Shown here: one piece after another, positions 19,301-26,526 of the stretch
How the letters are laid out: every line of letters begins with the position of its first letter
How positions within the stretch are numbered: the first letter of the stretch is position 1
Assembly: GCA_030432235.1 (NCBI GenBank)
Contig: JAUIHT010000006.1
Coordinates: 334,476-398,475 of the forward strand
Source of the DNA: Verrucomicrobiia bacterium
GTDB lineage: Bacteria; Verrucomicrobiota; Verrucomicrobiia; Opitutales; Cerasicoccaceae
DNA: 64,000 bases
Reading direction: 5' to 3'
Program-made: the position numbers and the translations under genes
Notes under the pieces: generated by a model
What the model was told of the DNA's origin: nothing
The model's input: the letters and a program-made list of their open reading frames with translations, nothing else
Database searches by the model: none

Positions 19301-20468
19301 AAAGATTGTAGTATTGATATAAGATATCCCAATAAGGCCCCCAAATGCCGTTAGTGTCGGCAGACAGTTTATACTGATTGCTGGTAATGCTGAAACCATC
19401 TGGCCAGTCGGTTTTGAAAATGGACTGTGGTTCAGGCCAGCCCGTTTCAGAATCGCCAGAAGTCCAATTAGCCGAATCGGGCTCGAGTTTTTGGAGGAAC
19501 TGTTGCCACTGGTCATCAAGACCTCGAGTTAAGTCCAACTTCAAACCACCATGCAGCGTATCGCTGAGTACCCCTGCACTGTGATACGTTAAATTGAGAA
19601 TATGCTTTTTGGAAAAGGCCTCGGCTTCATCGACAGGCAATTGGTCAGAGACCAGGCTTTGGAAACTACCCTCAGTTTGTATCCGCTCGATCATTGAGCT
19701 GTTGATGGGCAATAGGGTCGTGAGAACATCCTCTTCATCTTTATCGATCACTGCAGGATTCGTCTTCCGTGCCGACATAAGGGGAAGGGCTTGCTTCAGC
19801 CGCTCTTGAGCACTGTTGGATGTGGCTATCTCCTGACTACGGTCCCGCGTGTTGACTTTGGCCTTAACACCTTCATCGGAAACCCACCAAGCATACTTGC
19901 CGGAGATGGCTCCATCTATCGTAGCATTCACTAAGCCAGCCTCGATATCCTGGTAATCGTCGTTTTCCCAATAGCGAAAAACTGGTTGAGTATTAGTCAG
20001 CTCTTGAGTGGGGTCGATATCTGTCCCTTCTTCGTGGGAAATCAACCAAGTTAGATTCGTACTACCCGCATCTTCCGTTGTGCTGCTGATATTTCCAGTC
20101 ACGGGATCGCGGTCAAGCTCACTGTCACTATAATCGAGAAGATTATCCTCTTCGACTTCCCAAACCCCCGTCCAGAAACGATTTTCGGGAAGCACATTGA
20201 TCCGCGTATCCAAGATTTCCGCTCGAGCAGTAACCCGCTGATCATGACCGGCAGCCCGCTGAAGCTCTCCCAAGGCCTTAAATACGCCAAGTCTGGCATT
20301 TTCCCGGGCCTGCTGCCGATAAATATTCTGCGCAGATGTTCCCAATTCTACACTGCTGTAAAGAGATAAACTTAAGAGTACCAGCAGCACGAAGCCCATC
20401 AGCAACATCGCAACAATCAGAGCGAAGCCAGGGTGCTCACGGGGCATCGATTTAAGGGGTACGCGCAT
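16362..20468 (-). CDS. Giant prepilin-like protein, resembling Verru_Chthon cassette protein A
   Basis: About 1368 residues. The N-terminus has a class III/PilX-like prepilin signal: a short basic leader ending in PREHPG, then FALIVAMLLMGFVLLVLLSLSLYSS, then a helical stretch (QARENARLGVFKALGELQRAAG). Far downstream is GAFNVNSTSVAAWKAFLGG, followed by SDTFLIRAYGEA and KARAKAWCEVVVQRMPEF. These resemble what I remember of the large A protein of the Verru_Chthon cassettes (TIGR02600). An in-frame ATG lies at 20516, but the ATG at 20468 or 20447 puts the prepilin signal close to the N-terminus; 20468 is used. B, C and D partners are not visible. Its place inside a saccharide operon suggests a pseudopilin-like surface or secretion component; that is inference. 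Confidence 0.65.
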   Translation of the reverse strand: MRVPLKSMPREHPGFALIVAMLLMGFVLLVLLSLSLYSSVELGTSAQNIYRQQARENARLGVFKALGELQRAAGHDQRVTARAEILDTRINVLPENRFWTGVWEVEEDNLLDYSDSELDRDPVTGNISSTTEDAGSTNLTWLISHEEGTDIDPTQELTNTQPVFRYWENDDYQDIEAGLVNATIDGAISGKYAWWVSDEGVKAKVNTRDRSQEIATSNSAQERLKQALPLMSARKTNPAVIDKDEEDVLTTLLPINSSMIERIQTEGSFQSLVSDQLPVDEAEAFSKKHILNLTYHSAGVLSDTLHGGLKLDLTRGLDDQWQQFLQKLEPDSANWTSGDSETGWPEPQSIFKTDWPDGFSITSNQYKLSADTNGIWGPYWDILYQYYNLYKPNFALYPEMIVGVGNNELNYRFLGYAESTDNHDNISDVTDLSPEIEPRGAGPAGGINDRPQLNDSGFFIPTPEFSNHRVFRGNWFGLPKTIDLDRGLQHTDSFRREPLWNALTPVMVRAQLGFGISTFERAPRQIIDGKETRYYGVRLHFYPAVVLWNPYNVKLTVKDYRLTIEPHMQVQIWDTPVYGESNSIDPVGSANSILNGAASVPGKSTNFYSNARLRGYPLDALINENAWGTATKASTESFDPRAQTSTSFFGGVEKGLDMNFLISQAEFGPGDIKIFGLSGGGDDDALSSGDIILTEGASLDSGVFVELYQTNEQNRFQNGSARIEIPPIEVTFEPDSVDPGTYLASPDKTYYFKFYVSAKDSLQQWGGSQIDFNLSMLDESALSSKSKSTEVDVGGGLNNAKFFDETSDFIDKRGGLFAFPIGGSAITATTASPPRVTAAQKLMIMDWRLKGTNFEVDGVPVISQFSPRRMVANRLYSRLESPFPETLFGQFYEHHLYEGGEEYPVGGTDDILNPSTNGSYAYWGKDSTFNSETQVILFDVPRQPLQSVGSLMHANLSFYDTMPAYAIGNSYASPYIPLDTVSDFKSIDRLDSSSDNDYVFADYSYLLNMELFDRYFFSTVPPDYRQAQNSAYQNLREKLPPFEAVDVDFLEAGKPLPNSAIKYFSYGSETTEDTLDRLQGSEALTTSASRLMVDGAFNVNSTSVAAWKAFLGGTAFADGQTLVIDSVTSGTQTISNDDLDAPISRFGAPRASNSGSGWQWRGFRSLNDAELTELAESIVEEVKKRGPFPSMADFVNRRLVDGELGLRGALQAAIDNSTTNNDGLFSKTVTESGEPTSLYGANGAFINNTTAAQAAGIPGWISQNDILRIYGPLMTVRSDTFLIRAYGEATDPFTNKARAKAWCEVVVQRMPEFIKNEDEDGDWADTSVSSQAQAHSAWISNNELAEDNKLFGRRFEVVSFRWLNEDEI

Positions 20469-20474
20469 AGGGGT

Positions 20475-20487
20475 TGTACACGCTTCA
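20475..20487. promoter_or_regulatory. Partial operator-like site before the prepilin-like gene
   Basis: TGTACACGCTTCA has the full left half of the LacI-type site but a right half one base closer and degenerate. It lies just upstream of the preferred ATG at 20468. Weak evidence only. Confidence 0.25.
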
Positions 20488-20577
20488 AATTTTGCAACGA
20501 CCACCACATCTGTCAAATCTGCTACTCATGGCGGGGTACTGTTATACTAAAAGAGGTGAAGAACCAGTAGACATTAT

Positions 20578-21978
20578 TTATATAACATTTGACGTCAACT
20601 TTGCTTGGGGCATAGAAATTTTCGAAGGAAAAAACTGCGGCAGTAGCCCGCGATTGGCTTGCAATAACTCATTGAGCATAGCTTCGATTTCACGAGGATC
20701 GTTATTATTATTTAGGGGATCACTTAGCATGGCTTGTAGAACCTTACAGCGATCACCTTCAATGGCTCCGGCCACAGTCAATTCCTGATTCAAAACATGC
20801 TTATGCGTTAGGGTGAGCAGCGAATCGGGCAGCGAGCCACAGGAATGGGCGGTAATGCTATCCCGATCAATAGTAGCCATTGTTTCAACCGTGGCACCGC
20901 TCGGCAAATTCTCGATCTGCCCAACATTCGGCAAAACAACAGGCTGGATTGTCGACGGACCACCTAGCAGAGCGGAGAGGATGGGCGCAAGTTGCTCCGA
21001 TGAGGGCTCAGGGGGCACAGAGTCTGCGCTCTCCGAGCACCATATATCTATCTTCTCCTTAAAGCGTTTGAGCCAAGGGCCGCGACGATCCTCAATCGTC
21101 GTCAAACGAATATCGAAATCGCGACCGTAACCGGTTTTTTCACTGATGAAATAAGGGAAAAATTCAGAGATATGTCTGTCGCCTGGATAAGGCATGTAGC
21201 CATAACGGTCAAATAGCCAAATCTTGGCACGATCACCCGATAAAGCATCCGAGCCGTTCCCCAGGCCGTTTTTACCCGGATCCAGAGAGCTCATTTTCCT
21301 CAATTCAGGCAAGCGCTGGCGAAGCATCTCCAGTCCATCCTCACCCCTAATCCGCAAGCGAGTAATCCAGGCAAAGTGGTTTACTCCTGCTATAGTCGCG
21401 CACACCTCGCTTCTCCAGTCTTCAAGATTGAAGAGCTTCTGTAGTTTAGCCATGAAGCCCATATATTCATGGCAAAGGCCCACGACTTTAATGTTTGTCG
21501 ATAAATCAATCGCCCGGACTATCTGGCACATTGGATTGCTCAAGTTGAGCAACCAAGCATCAGGACAAAGCTCCTCCATCCAGCGGGCGATAGCTACAAC
21601 GACAGGAACGTTTCGCAAGGTGCGGCTAATACCACCAGGTCCAGTGGAATCGCCCACAGGTTGCTTGATCCCGTATTTTTCAGGAATGGCTATATCGTGA
21701 GCCATCGCCTCCAGACCGCCGGTCGATATACATAAAATCACTGCGGCAGCACCATGCAGTGCACTATCTAGCTTATCTTCCGTTTCGACTACGATATCAG
21801 CCCCTACTTTCTCGTTGATAATTCGACATACCTCGGCGAGTTCGTGATTCCTCTCTGGTACAATGTCGTGAAGGACAAACGTCGAAGACTGCAAGTGTGG
21901 ATTGACCGCAATATCTCTAAAGAGTGTGGGCACCCACTGATAACTTCCACCGCCGATGAATACTATTTTCTGGCTCAT
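20578..21978 (-). CDS. Glycoside hydrolase family 4 enzyme (NAD- and metal-dependent alpha-glycosidase)
   Basis: A 466-residue cytoplasmic protein with all main GH4 motifs: N-terminal Rossmann motif VFIGGGSY (residues 6-13), STGPGGISR (111-119), LSNP with the Asn-Pro of the active site (146-149), GLCHEYMG with the metal-ligand Cys169 and His170, and GVNHFAW with the second metal-ligand His (198-204). GH4 enzymes oxidise C3 of the sugar with NAD+ and use Mn2+ for elimination chemistry. The residues after Cys-His separate glucosidase, galactosidase, glucuronidase and galacturonidase types; CHEY does not let me choose safely. With the PL22-like neighbour a uronide substrate is attractive, but this is inference. 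An operator-like site lies 103 bases upstream. The gap to the prepilin-like gene is about 110 bases. Confidence 0.88.
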   Translation of the reverse strand: MSQKIVFIGGGSYQWVPTLFRDIAVNPHLQSSTFVLHDIVPERNHELAEVCRIINEKVGADIVVETEDKLDSALHGAAAVILCISTGGLEAMAHDIAIPEKYGIKQPVGDSTGPGGISRTLRNVPVVVAIARWMEELCPDAWLLNLSNPMCQIVRAIDLSTNIKVVGLCHEYMGFMAKLQKLFNLEDWRSEVCATIAGVNHFAWITRLRIRGEDGLEMLRQRLPELRKMSSLDPGKNGLGNGSDALSGDRAKIWLFDRYGYMPYPGDRHISEFFPYFISEKTGYGRDFDIRLTTIEDRRGPWLKRFKEKIDIWCSESADSVPPEPSSEQLAPILSALLGGPSTIQPVVLPNVGQIENLPSGATVETMATIDRDSITAHSCGSLPDSLLTLTHKHVLNQELTVAGAIEGDRCKVLQAMLSDPLNNNNDPREIEAMLNELLQANRGLLPQFFPSKISMPQAKLTSNVI

Positions 21979-22362
21979 ATAAAAAGTTAGGATTTGGCAC
22001 TGCTGCTGATACTGCCCGTAGGGTTTTGCGGGAAATTGATCCCTACATTGGCCAAATAGACGGGAAGATCAATCCCAAAATGTACACGTGTTCATTTTTG
22101 CGGCGATTTCACCCTACTGGGTAGCCATACATCAAAAACAATCGAGCCTGATGCGGTCTGCACTCCAAAACCAAAGCCGTATGCATCTCCCCTTCCTAGT
22201 GATGTTACAGAGCAAGGACTTAACACATCGAATGAAAAGCAGGTCTCATCGGGCTGACATTCCCACCAAAACGCCGACAGCAATCTATTTGCGCGGCGAA
22301 CAGCAGGACGCAGAAAAAAGATGCGCCTAATGCATGAGAAATTAAACTGTAGTCGGTTTCAG
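21979..22362. other. Regulatory gap between GH4 and lacI, no gene seen
   Basis: 384 bases without a convincing gene. It holds the best copy of the operator-like site (22081-22094) and must contain the GH4 promoter. Short frames here lack coding character. Confidence 0.6.
22081..22094. promoter_or_regulatory. LacI-type operator-like site, best copy, before GH4
   Basis: TGTACACGTGTTCA pairs with itself at six of seven positions around a central CpG, the form expected of a LacI/GalR-family operator. It is 103 bases before the GH4 ATG on the minus strand. Confidence 0.6.
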
Positions 22363-23460
22363 CTAAGATTTCTTCTTTTTCTTTTTAACCTGTTGGGCTC
22401 CACAGGAAACCCGCTGTATAAGTCGGAACGGAATCGTTTCTCGTATAAATTTAGAACTAGTATTTTTACCCTCGATTCTGTCGATAAGCACCTCCACAGC
22501 CCTTTGGCCCATCAGGAAATTTGGCTGTTCCACCGTAGTCAGTGGGGGTTTGGTATAGCGAGTTATCATAGCGTTATCGTACCCGATTAAGGCCATGTCA
22601 TCAGGCACCTTCAAACCAGCCATATCCAAAGCACTCATAGCGCCTATAGCAGTATCGTCGGAAGCGCATACCAATGCGGTAGGCGGGGGATTGCGGCGTA
22701 ATATCTCACGCGTTGCCCAGAATCCAGGGGCATAGTCCATGTCCGTAGTTTCCAAACTTTCCACATAATCAACCTTATCCTTTCCCATGATGCTGGGCGT
22801 AGCATAAACAAGGTAATTAGGTTCAAAAGGAATTCCCGCTACTTCTAACGCCTTCATATACCCCTGCTCTCGCATCTGGATAAAACGGGATGAGCGCGGC
22901 ATAAATAAAATTAGGCCTATTCGCGTATGGCCACGCTCAATAAAATATCGAGTCATGTGCTCAAAAGCCGAAGCGGTATCAAGCAAGACGCAATCACACT
23001 CGAAATTGTGGATTGGATAGATGGAAACAATCTGGTTACCTGTTTTTTGATAGGCCTTAAAGTGCTCGGCAGGCTGACAAAAACCAAGCCCCATGACAAT
23101 AATACCATCTACCCCATGAGACTGCAGATGGAATATGCCTTTTTCATCGCTTTCACGGGAACCGTCACTGTAAGAAATAATAACCGAATACCCAAGATTC
23201 TCCGCGGTTTTATAAATACCATCCAGTTTGATGCTGTTTGACTGGCGTATACGGGCAGGCCCTAGTATCCCTATAGTCCGACTACGACCAAACTTCAAAC
23301 TTTGAGCAGCGCGATTCGGAATGTAGCTGATTGATTTCAACTCCTTTTCCACGCGTTCTCTCGTCTTTTTACTCACCAGAGGTGAATTATTTAACACGCG
23401 ATGTACGGTCCCACGGCTAACGCCCAGCCTATCCGCTATCTCTTGTTGTTTCAGTCTCAC
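22363..23460 (-). CDS. LacI/GalR-family transcriptional regulator
   Basis: A 365-residue regulator. The N-terminal helix-turn-helix is typical (QQEIADRLGVSRGTVHRVLNNSPLVSKKTRERV, shown here in parts: IADRLGVSRGTVHRVLN, residues 8-24) with the hinge helix region YIPNRAAQSLKFGRS. The rest is a periplasmic-binding-protein-like effector domain: RTIGILGPAR, GVDGIIVMGLG, RGHTRIGLIL, PPTALVCASDDTAIGAMSAL and DDMALIGYDNAMITRYTKPPLTTVEQP. The C-terminus ends in an odd run KKKKKKS. The effector is probably a sugar released by the local enzymes. Two operator-like sites in its own upstream region imply autoregulation. It is the only such regulator in the window and faces the same direction as the GH4 gene. 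Confidence 0.92.
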   Translation of the reverse strand: MRLKQQEIADRLGVSRGTVHRVLNNSPLVSKKTRERVEKELKSISYIPNRAAQSLKFGRSRTIGILGPARIRQSNSIKLDGIYKTAENLGYSVIISYSDGSRESDEKGIFHLQSHGVDGIIVMGLGFCQPAEHFKAYQKTGNQIVSIYPIHNFECDCVLLDTASAFEHMTRYFIERGHTRIGLILFMPRSSRFIQMREQGYMKALEVAGIPFEPNYLVYATPSIMGKDKVDYVESLETTDMDYAPGFWATREILRRNPPPTALVCASDDTAIGAMSALDMAGLKVPDDMALIGYDNAMITRYTKPPLTTVEQPNFLMGQRAVEVLIDRIEGKNTSSKFIRETIPFRLIQRVSCGAQQVKKKKKKS

Positions 23461-23529
23461 GTTGCTCTATAATGTTAAAAAAACAGCACTATCCCTTGTG
23501 ACAATCCCAAATTCGTGCAATGCACAATA

Positions 23530-23543
23530 TGTACTCAAACTCA
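23530..23543. promoter_or_regulatory. Second, weaker operator-like site before lacI
   Basis: TGTACTCAAACTCA matches TGTACTCGTGTTCA at 10 of 14 positions, with both outer halves kept. It lies 70 bases upstream of the lacI start. Confidence 0.35.
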
Positions 23544-23591
23544 TGCTCCAGAAATGAGAAAAAGGTCACATACAATGAAAAAGTAGAAATA

Positions 23592-23605
23592 TGTACAGGT
23601 GCTCA
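23592..23605. promoter_or_regulatory. Operator-like site before lacI
   Basis: TGTACAGGTGCTCA matches the best copy at 12 of 14 positions. It lies 132 bases upstream of the lacI start and suggests autoregulation. Confidence 0.5.
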
Positions 23606-24149
23606 ATAATTGCAATTAAAGAGTAGTAGGGAGGTAGATTCTTCACCAGATATTTTCAGGGCTAAGAGCGAGTAGACTCACTATATTGCAAACCAATAAT
23701 CCCCATGATGTAGAAGCACGAGGTTTGGCTCTGCAAGGATGATGATAGATGCGTTAGGATAATGTCGAAATGAAATCATTGTAGGTTTTTAACGTCCAGC
23801 AAAACCTGCCGTATTTCTCCTAGATACAGGGGTACTCACTCATCCATTCATTGATTGCGCCCAAACAGTGTGTAGGCGCCAGTAAGATTGGTGAGCCGCA
23901 TCATTGGGCTTAATACTTGGCGTAATAGAGACAAGGGCCTGCAATGGGGGAATCGAGCCCTCTTCGACCGACCCGCAGCCCTTTTATGGACTTCGACTCC
24001 CAAAAGCCGATTCCTCACACATAGACTCACTCGAAAATGGCGCACTCTACCCCTCGACTGGCACGGCTTGTGACCTGCTCCCAATCTTTATGCCAGCGGT
24101 AGTACTAAGTTTTGCCGCTTCGATTGGGTGGTTGTTGGCTCAATACCTC

Positions 24150-24422
24150 TTACTTCCGGTGCACCCGGCTACTGGGGGCTTTTCTGGAAAGTTTGGACTT
24201 CTCCGGAAACTTGGGGGCCAAGAGCTCCCAAGCCTCCAAGGAGTAAGCATTTGCTAGTCTCTCGATGGTAGAGAGCCAAATCTGCTTCTTCTTGGCGGAC
24301 TCAATCACTTGGTAGAATTTGTACCCGATCCCGGCTATTTGGGCGAACTCCTCTTGGGTGAGCCCGTGTTTGGCCCTCAGTTCCCGAAGTCTGTTACCTA
24401 GTTCTAACAGTGAATCACTCAC
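24150..24422 (-). CDS. XRE-family helix-turn-helix regulator
   Basis: A 90-residue protein starting at a GTG. The helix-turn-helix spans residues about 8-60: LGNRLRELRAKHGLTQEEF, AQIAGIGYKFYQVIESAKKK, then STIERLANAYSLEAWELL. This is the Cro/C1-type fold used by phage and plasmid repressors. It is divergent from the lipoprotein gene at 24505; a palindrome (24429-24446) lies seven bases upstream of its start and is a likely self-operator. It forms the left edge of the inferred element. Confidence 0.85.
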   Translation of the reverse strand: MSDSLLELGNRLRELRAKHGLTQEEFAQIAGIGYKFYQVIESAKKKQIWLSTIERLANAYSLEAWELLAPKFPEKSKLSRKAPSSRVHRK

Positions 24423-24428
24423 CGCAAT

Positions 24429-24446
24429 ACCTTACGAACATAAGGT
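24429..24446. promoter_or_regulatory. Palindromic operator candidate in the divergent XRE/lipoprotein promoter
   Basis: ACCTTA-N6-TAAGGT, perfectly inverted. A TTGACA -35-like element begins at 24447 for plus-strand transcription; the -10 is poor. The position is right for XRE binding to both promoters. Confidence 0.5.
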
Positions 24447-24504
24447 TTGACAGAACACCCTATGAGCTTGTGGTATTTGTGGCCATTGATACCGTTAATC
24501 TGCC

Positions 24505-24987
24505 ATGAAGAGTCACCTGTATTCCCTATCTACCCCATTACCGCCGCTTTTTGGAATGCTACTAATCCTCAGTGGCTGTGGTAAGCCCTCTTCTGTCGAG
24601 GCCATTGAGACGGCGCTCAATCGTTGCGCTAAGCTTTCGGCGCAGGCCAACTCAGCGAACCTTTCCGCCGACGAGGCCGCCTACTATATCGCCACCGAGG
24701 GGCAGAAGGTTGATATTAGGGACTGCCCGGCGGACTTCCGTCAGGCATACCAGCGGCATTTCAATGCCTGGGATCGGGCCGCGTATCTCCTTCCAAGCAA
24801 CACCCCACTGAATGCCTTTCTGGAGGGCATCGTCGGCGGGGCCAGTGGAAACCTCGCGATGATTGGAAAAACGAGTCGTGAGACTGCCGAAGCTCTCAAT
24901 GAGGTCAGCGAAACCTACTACCAGTTGGTGGAGATCGCCGCCGCCTATGGCGCGCGAGTCCCCCGCTCGGGAGTCTACTTGGACTGA
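24505..24987 (+). CDS. Small lipoprotein of unknown function
   Basis: A 160-residue protein with a lipoprotein signal (hydrophobic LFGMLLILSG, lipobox LSGC, acylated Cys25). The mature part is mainly helical and Ala-rich (IETALNRCAKLSAQANSANL, FRQAYQRHFNAWDRAAYLL, ETAEALNEVSETYYQLVEIA). Two further Cys residues (in NRCAKL and DCPADF) might form a disulfide. No known family is recognised. It is followed two bases later by the first GYF-like gene, so the three plus-strand genes (24505, 24990, 25617) form a compact operon. A membrane-surface role together with the two GYF proteins is inference. Confidence 0.75.
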   Translation: MKSHLYSLSTPLPPLFGMLLILSGCGKPSSVEAIETALNRCAKLSAQANSANLSADEAAYYIATEGQKVDIRDCPADFRQAYQRHFNAWDRAAYLLPSNTPLNAFLEGIVGGASGNLAMIGKTSRETAEALNEVSETYYQLVEIAAAYGARVPRSGVYLD

Positions 24988-24989
24988 CC

Positions 24990-25613
24990 ATGCAAAACAA
25001 ACCCTGCTACTACTACACGGAGGCTGGGCAGGTGATTGGTCCGGTATCGCTGGACGTCTTGCGCAGGATGCAGGAGGAGGGTCTGATCGAGGAAAATTCC
25101 CAAGCCTGCGCCGAAGGAACGGAGGACTGGCTTCCTGTTACGAGTTTAGTTGACCCAAAATCCAAGCAAGCATCTACGAGTTTATTGCACAGGACGATTT
25201 CTTCGTCTCCAGCCCTCTTCATGCTTCTAGTGCTAACTCTTTTCATGGGCTTCCTGACCCTGCTTGGCGCCATGCCCATGTACGGAGTCGCGAAGGCACT
25301 CAATGGTTCTATCGTTTATTTCACGGGTAGTGCCGAGGATCGGTCTCTCTACTCGCTTGAGCAGCAGGCTCTGCGTTTTCAGACATTGCTGGCTGACTAT
25401 GGTCTGAACCCATACCTGTCAGCCGGGCAGGTGCGTGAACTTCTCGAAAAGCACGACATGCACTCCCTGCAGGACCTCTCAGAGCACTACGAGAAAGAGG
25501 GTCTTGATACCCCCGCCCTCAGGCGACAAAGCCCCATCGGACAAGAGTCCTACGGTCGCGAGCCTGAAGAACCGGGTATCTTCGAATCCATAGATCCAGC
25601 CAAGCTGGCTTAA
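24990..25613 (+). CDS. GYF_2-like domain protein with one membrane segment
   Basis: A 207-residue protein. Residues 5-50 match the bacterial GYF_2/DUF4339-type pattern: CYYYTEAGQVIGPVSLDVL, then RRMQEEGLIEENSQACAEG and EDWLPVTSL, with the aromatic triplet, the GPVS turn and the final Trp. One membrane segment follows at about residues 70-95 (SSPALFMLLVLTLFMGFLTLLG). The C-terminal 110 residues are helical and polar. In other bacteria this domain precedes membrane or RDD-like regions and is thought to bind partners. It ends three bases before the paralogous gene at 25617, pointing to a local duplication. Confidence 0.75.
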   Translation: MQNKPCYYYTEAGQVIGPVSLDVLRRMQEEGLIEENSQACAEGTEDWLPVTSLVDPKSKQASTSLLHRTISSSPALFMLLVLTLFMGFLTLLGAMPMYGVAKALNGSIVYFTGSAEDRSLYSLEQQALRFQTLLADYGLNPYLSAGQVRELLEKHDMHSLQDLSEHYEKEGLDTPALRRQSPIGQESYGREPEEPGIFESIDPAKLA

Positions 25614-25616
25614 GAC

Positions 25617-26108
25617 ATGAGTACGGAAACAGATATCACACTAGCTTATTACTACGCCGATGACGAACAGAGGGTCGGGCCGTTCTCGTTGGACAAGCTG
25701 GCAAACATGGCCCACGTGGGAATCATCGTCCAGGATGTCCATGTCGCGGTCGTCGACAGCGACGACTGGAGGCCGCTGAACACCTTGGTGGAAATTAAAG
25801 GTTCACTTGAACCGACTTCTCCATCACCGCCAATAAGGACGGAACAGGCAACGCCCCCAATGCTGCCCTCCCGGCCAAGCGCTCGCACAAATACGCCTTT
25901 ACTGGATGAGGGGGGCAATAAAGATGATCAATGGACTGCTGAGCACACGATTCTTATTCTCAGACTCTTGGGAGCAATAGCTGTCGCGGTAGCAGCGATC
26001 TTACTTATCCCATCCCTGGTGGGTAATGCCCCGGGCTGGCTGAGACCGGTCCTGATTGTGGTTACGATAGGAATCGTTCGCATGCTCTGGCCATTCAAGA
26101 AGCAGTAA
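25617..26108 (+). CDS. Second GYF_2-like membrane protein
   Basis: A 163-residue protein with the same N-terminal module as its neighbour: YYYADDEQRVGPFSLDKLAN, MAHVGIIVQDVHV and DDWRPLNTLVE. A Pro/Thr-rich linker (about residues 62-100) leads to two membrane segments near the C-terminus (ILRLLGAIAVAVAAILLIPSL and WLRPVLIVVTIGIVRMLWPF). The N-terminal domain likely faces the cytoplasm. It is the last gene of the plus-strand operon; a 418-base hairpin-rich gap follows. Function unknown. Confidence 0.72.
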   Translation: MSTETDITLAYYYADDEQRVGPFSLDKLANMAHVGIIVQDVHVAVVDSDDWRPLNTLVEIKGSLEPTSPSPPIRTEQATPPMLPSRPSARTNTPLLDEGGNKDDQWTAEHTILILRLLGAIAVAVAAILLIPSLVGNAPGWLRPVLIVVTIGIVRMLWPFKKQ

Positions 26109-26265
26109 TGGCGTTTGAACCGATGCTCGCCCTGCCAGTTTCCAGTCAAGACCATCGCATGGTGTAGGAATCGACCGACTACAATAGCGATAGGCGGCAA
26201 ATTTTTGGTCACTCACCGAAACAAAACTTTTCTCGTCGCCTACCATGCGAATCAAGAGTCCCGGT

Positions 26266-26292
26266 TTGAGCGGGTAAAGCGTACCCGCTCAA
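26266..26292. repeat. Perfect 11-bp inverted repeat
   Basis: TTGAGCGGGTA (26266-26276) pairs with TACCCGCTCAA (26282-26292) around a 5-base loop. No T-run follows, so a simple terminator is not the obvious reading. Confidence 0.75.
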
Positions 26293-26386
26293 CGGTCCAT
26301 GTGGGTAAAATCCTGAGGAGCGCCGCCCTACATCCCTTTATTAGATTCATTTAGGTGAAATTCACTTTTCCCTGGTTTTGTTCTGA

Positions 26387-26417
26387 AGCGGGTTAAAGCG
26401 GCATCATTTAACCCGCT
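26387..26417. repeat. Second related inverted repeat
   Basis: AGCGGGTTAAA (26387-26397) pairs perfectly with TTTAACCCGCT (26407-26417) around a 9-base loop. The arm and the adjoining AAAGCG are shared with the hairpin 120 bases to the left. Confidence 0.75.
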
Positions 26418-26468
26418 CAAAGCCACACTCGTGAGTTCTGGAAGGCAAAAATTTCCTCAGAAAGCTAA

Positions 26469-26494
26469 AGAAAAGCCGTTTCAGCGGCTTTTCT
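26469..26494 (-). terminator. Terminator hairpin after the DUF932-like gene
   Basis: AGAAAAGCCG (26469-26478) and CGGCTTTTCT (26485-26494) form a 10-bp stem with a 6-base loop, T-rich on the 3' side in both directions. It lies 33 bases past the stop of the minus-strand gene at 26527 and may act on both strands. Confidence 0.75.
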
Positions 26495-26526
26495 CTGTCA
26501 CTCAGTCGACATTGCCGACCGTGTGA

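Larger units (their letters stand above)
23461..24149. other. Gene-free boundary region between the lacI locus and the mobile-like region
   Basis: About 690 bases. The lacI-proximal third holds the two operator-like sites and the lacI promoter. The rest, to 24149, has no convincing gene on either strand; a 117-codon plus-strand frame at 23904 has no start signal or domain and runs into the XRE gene in antisense. The left junction of the inferred integrated element should lie in this stretch, but I found no copy of the tRNA-Pro 3' end. Confidence 0.5.
26109..26526. other. Hairpin-rich gene-free region between convergent genes
   Basis: A 418-base stretch with no gene, lying between the plus-strand GYF operon and the minus-strand DUF932-like gene. 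It carries three strong stem-loops (26266-26292, 26387-26417, 26469-26494); the first two share the arm AGCGGGT(T)AAA-like sequence. It is a candidate replication origin or other DNA-processing site of the element, besides serving as terminator. Confidence 0.5.

Noticed and set aside
23941..23980. Sequence resembling a tRNA T-arm (GGGGGAATCGAGCCCTC), considered as a left attachment copy
   Set aside because: The loop lacks the conserved TTC order, no acceptor or anticodon arm fits around it, and it does not match the tRNA-Pro 3' end.
23904..24257. 117-codon plus-strand frame at the element's left edge
   Set aside because: No ribosome-binding site, no domain, overlaps the XRE gene in antisense.
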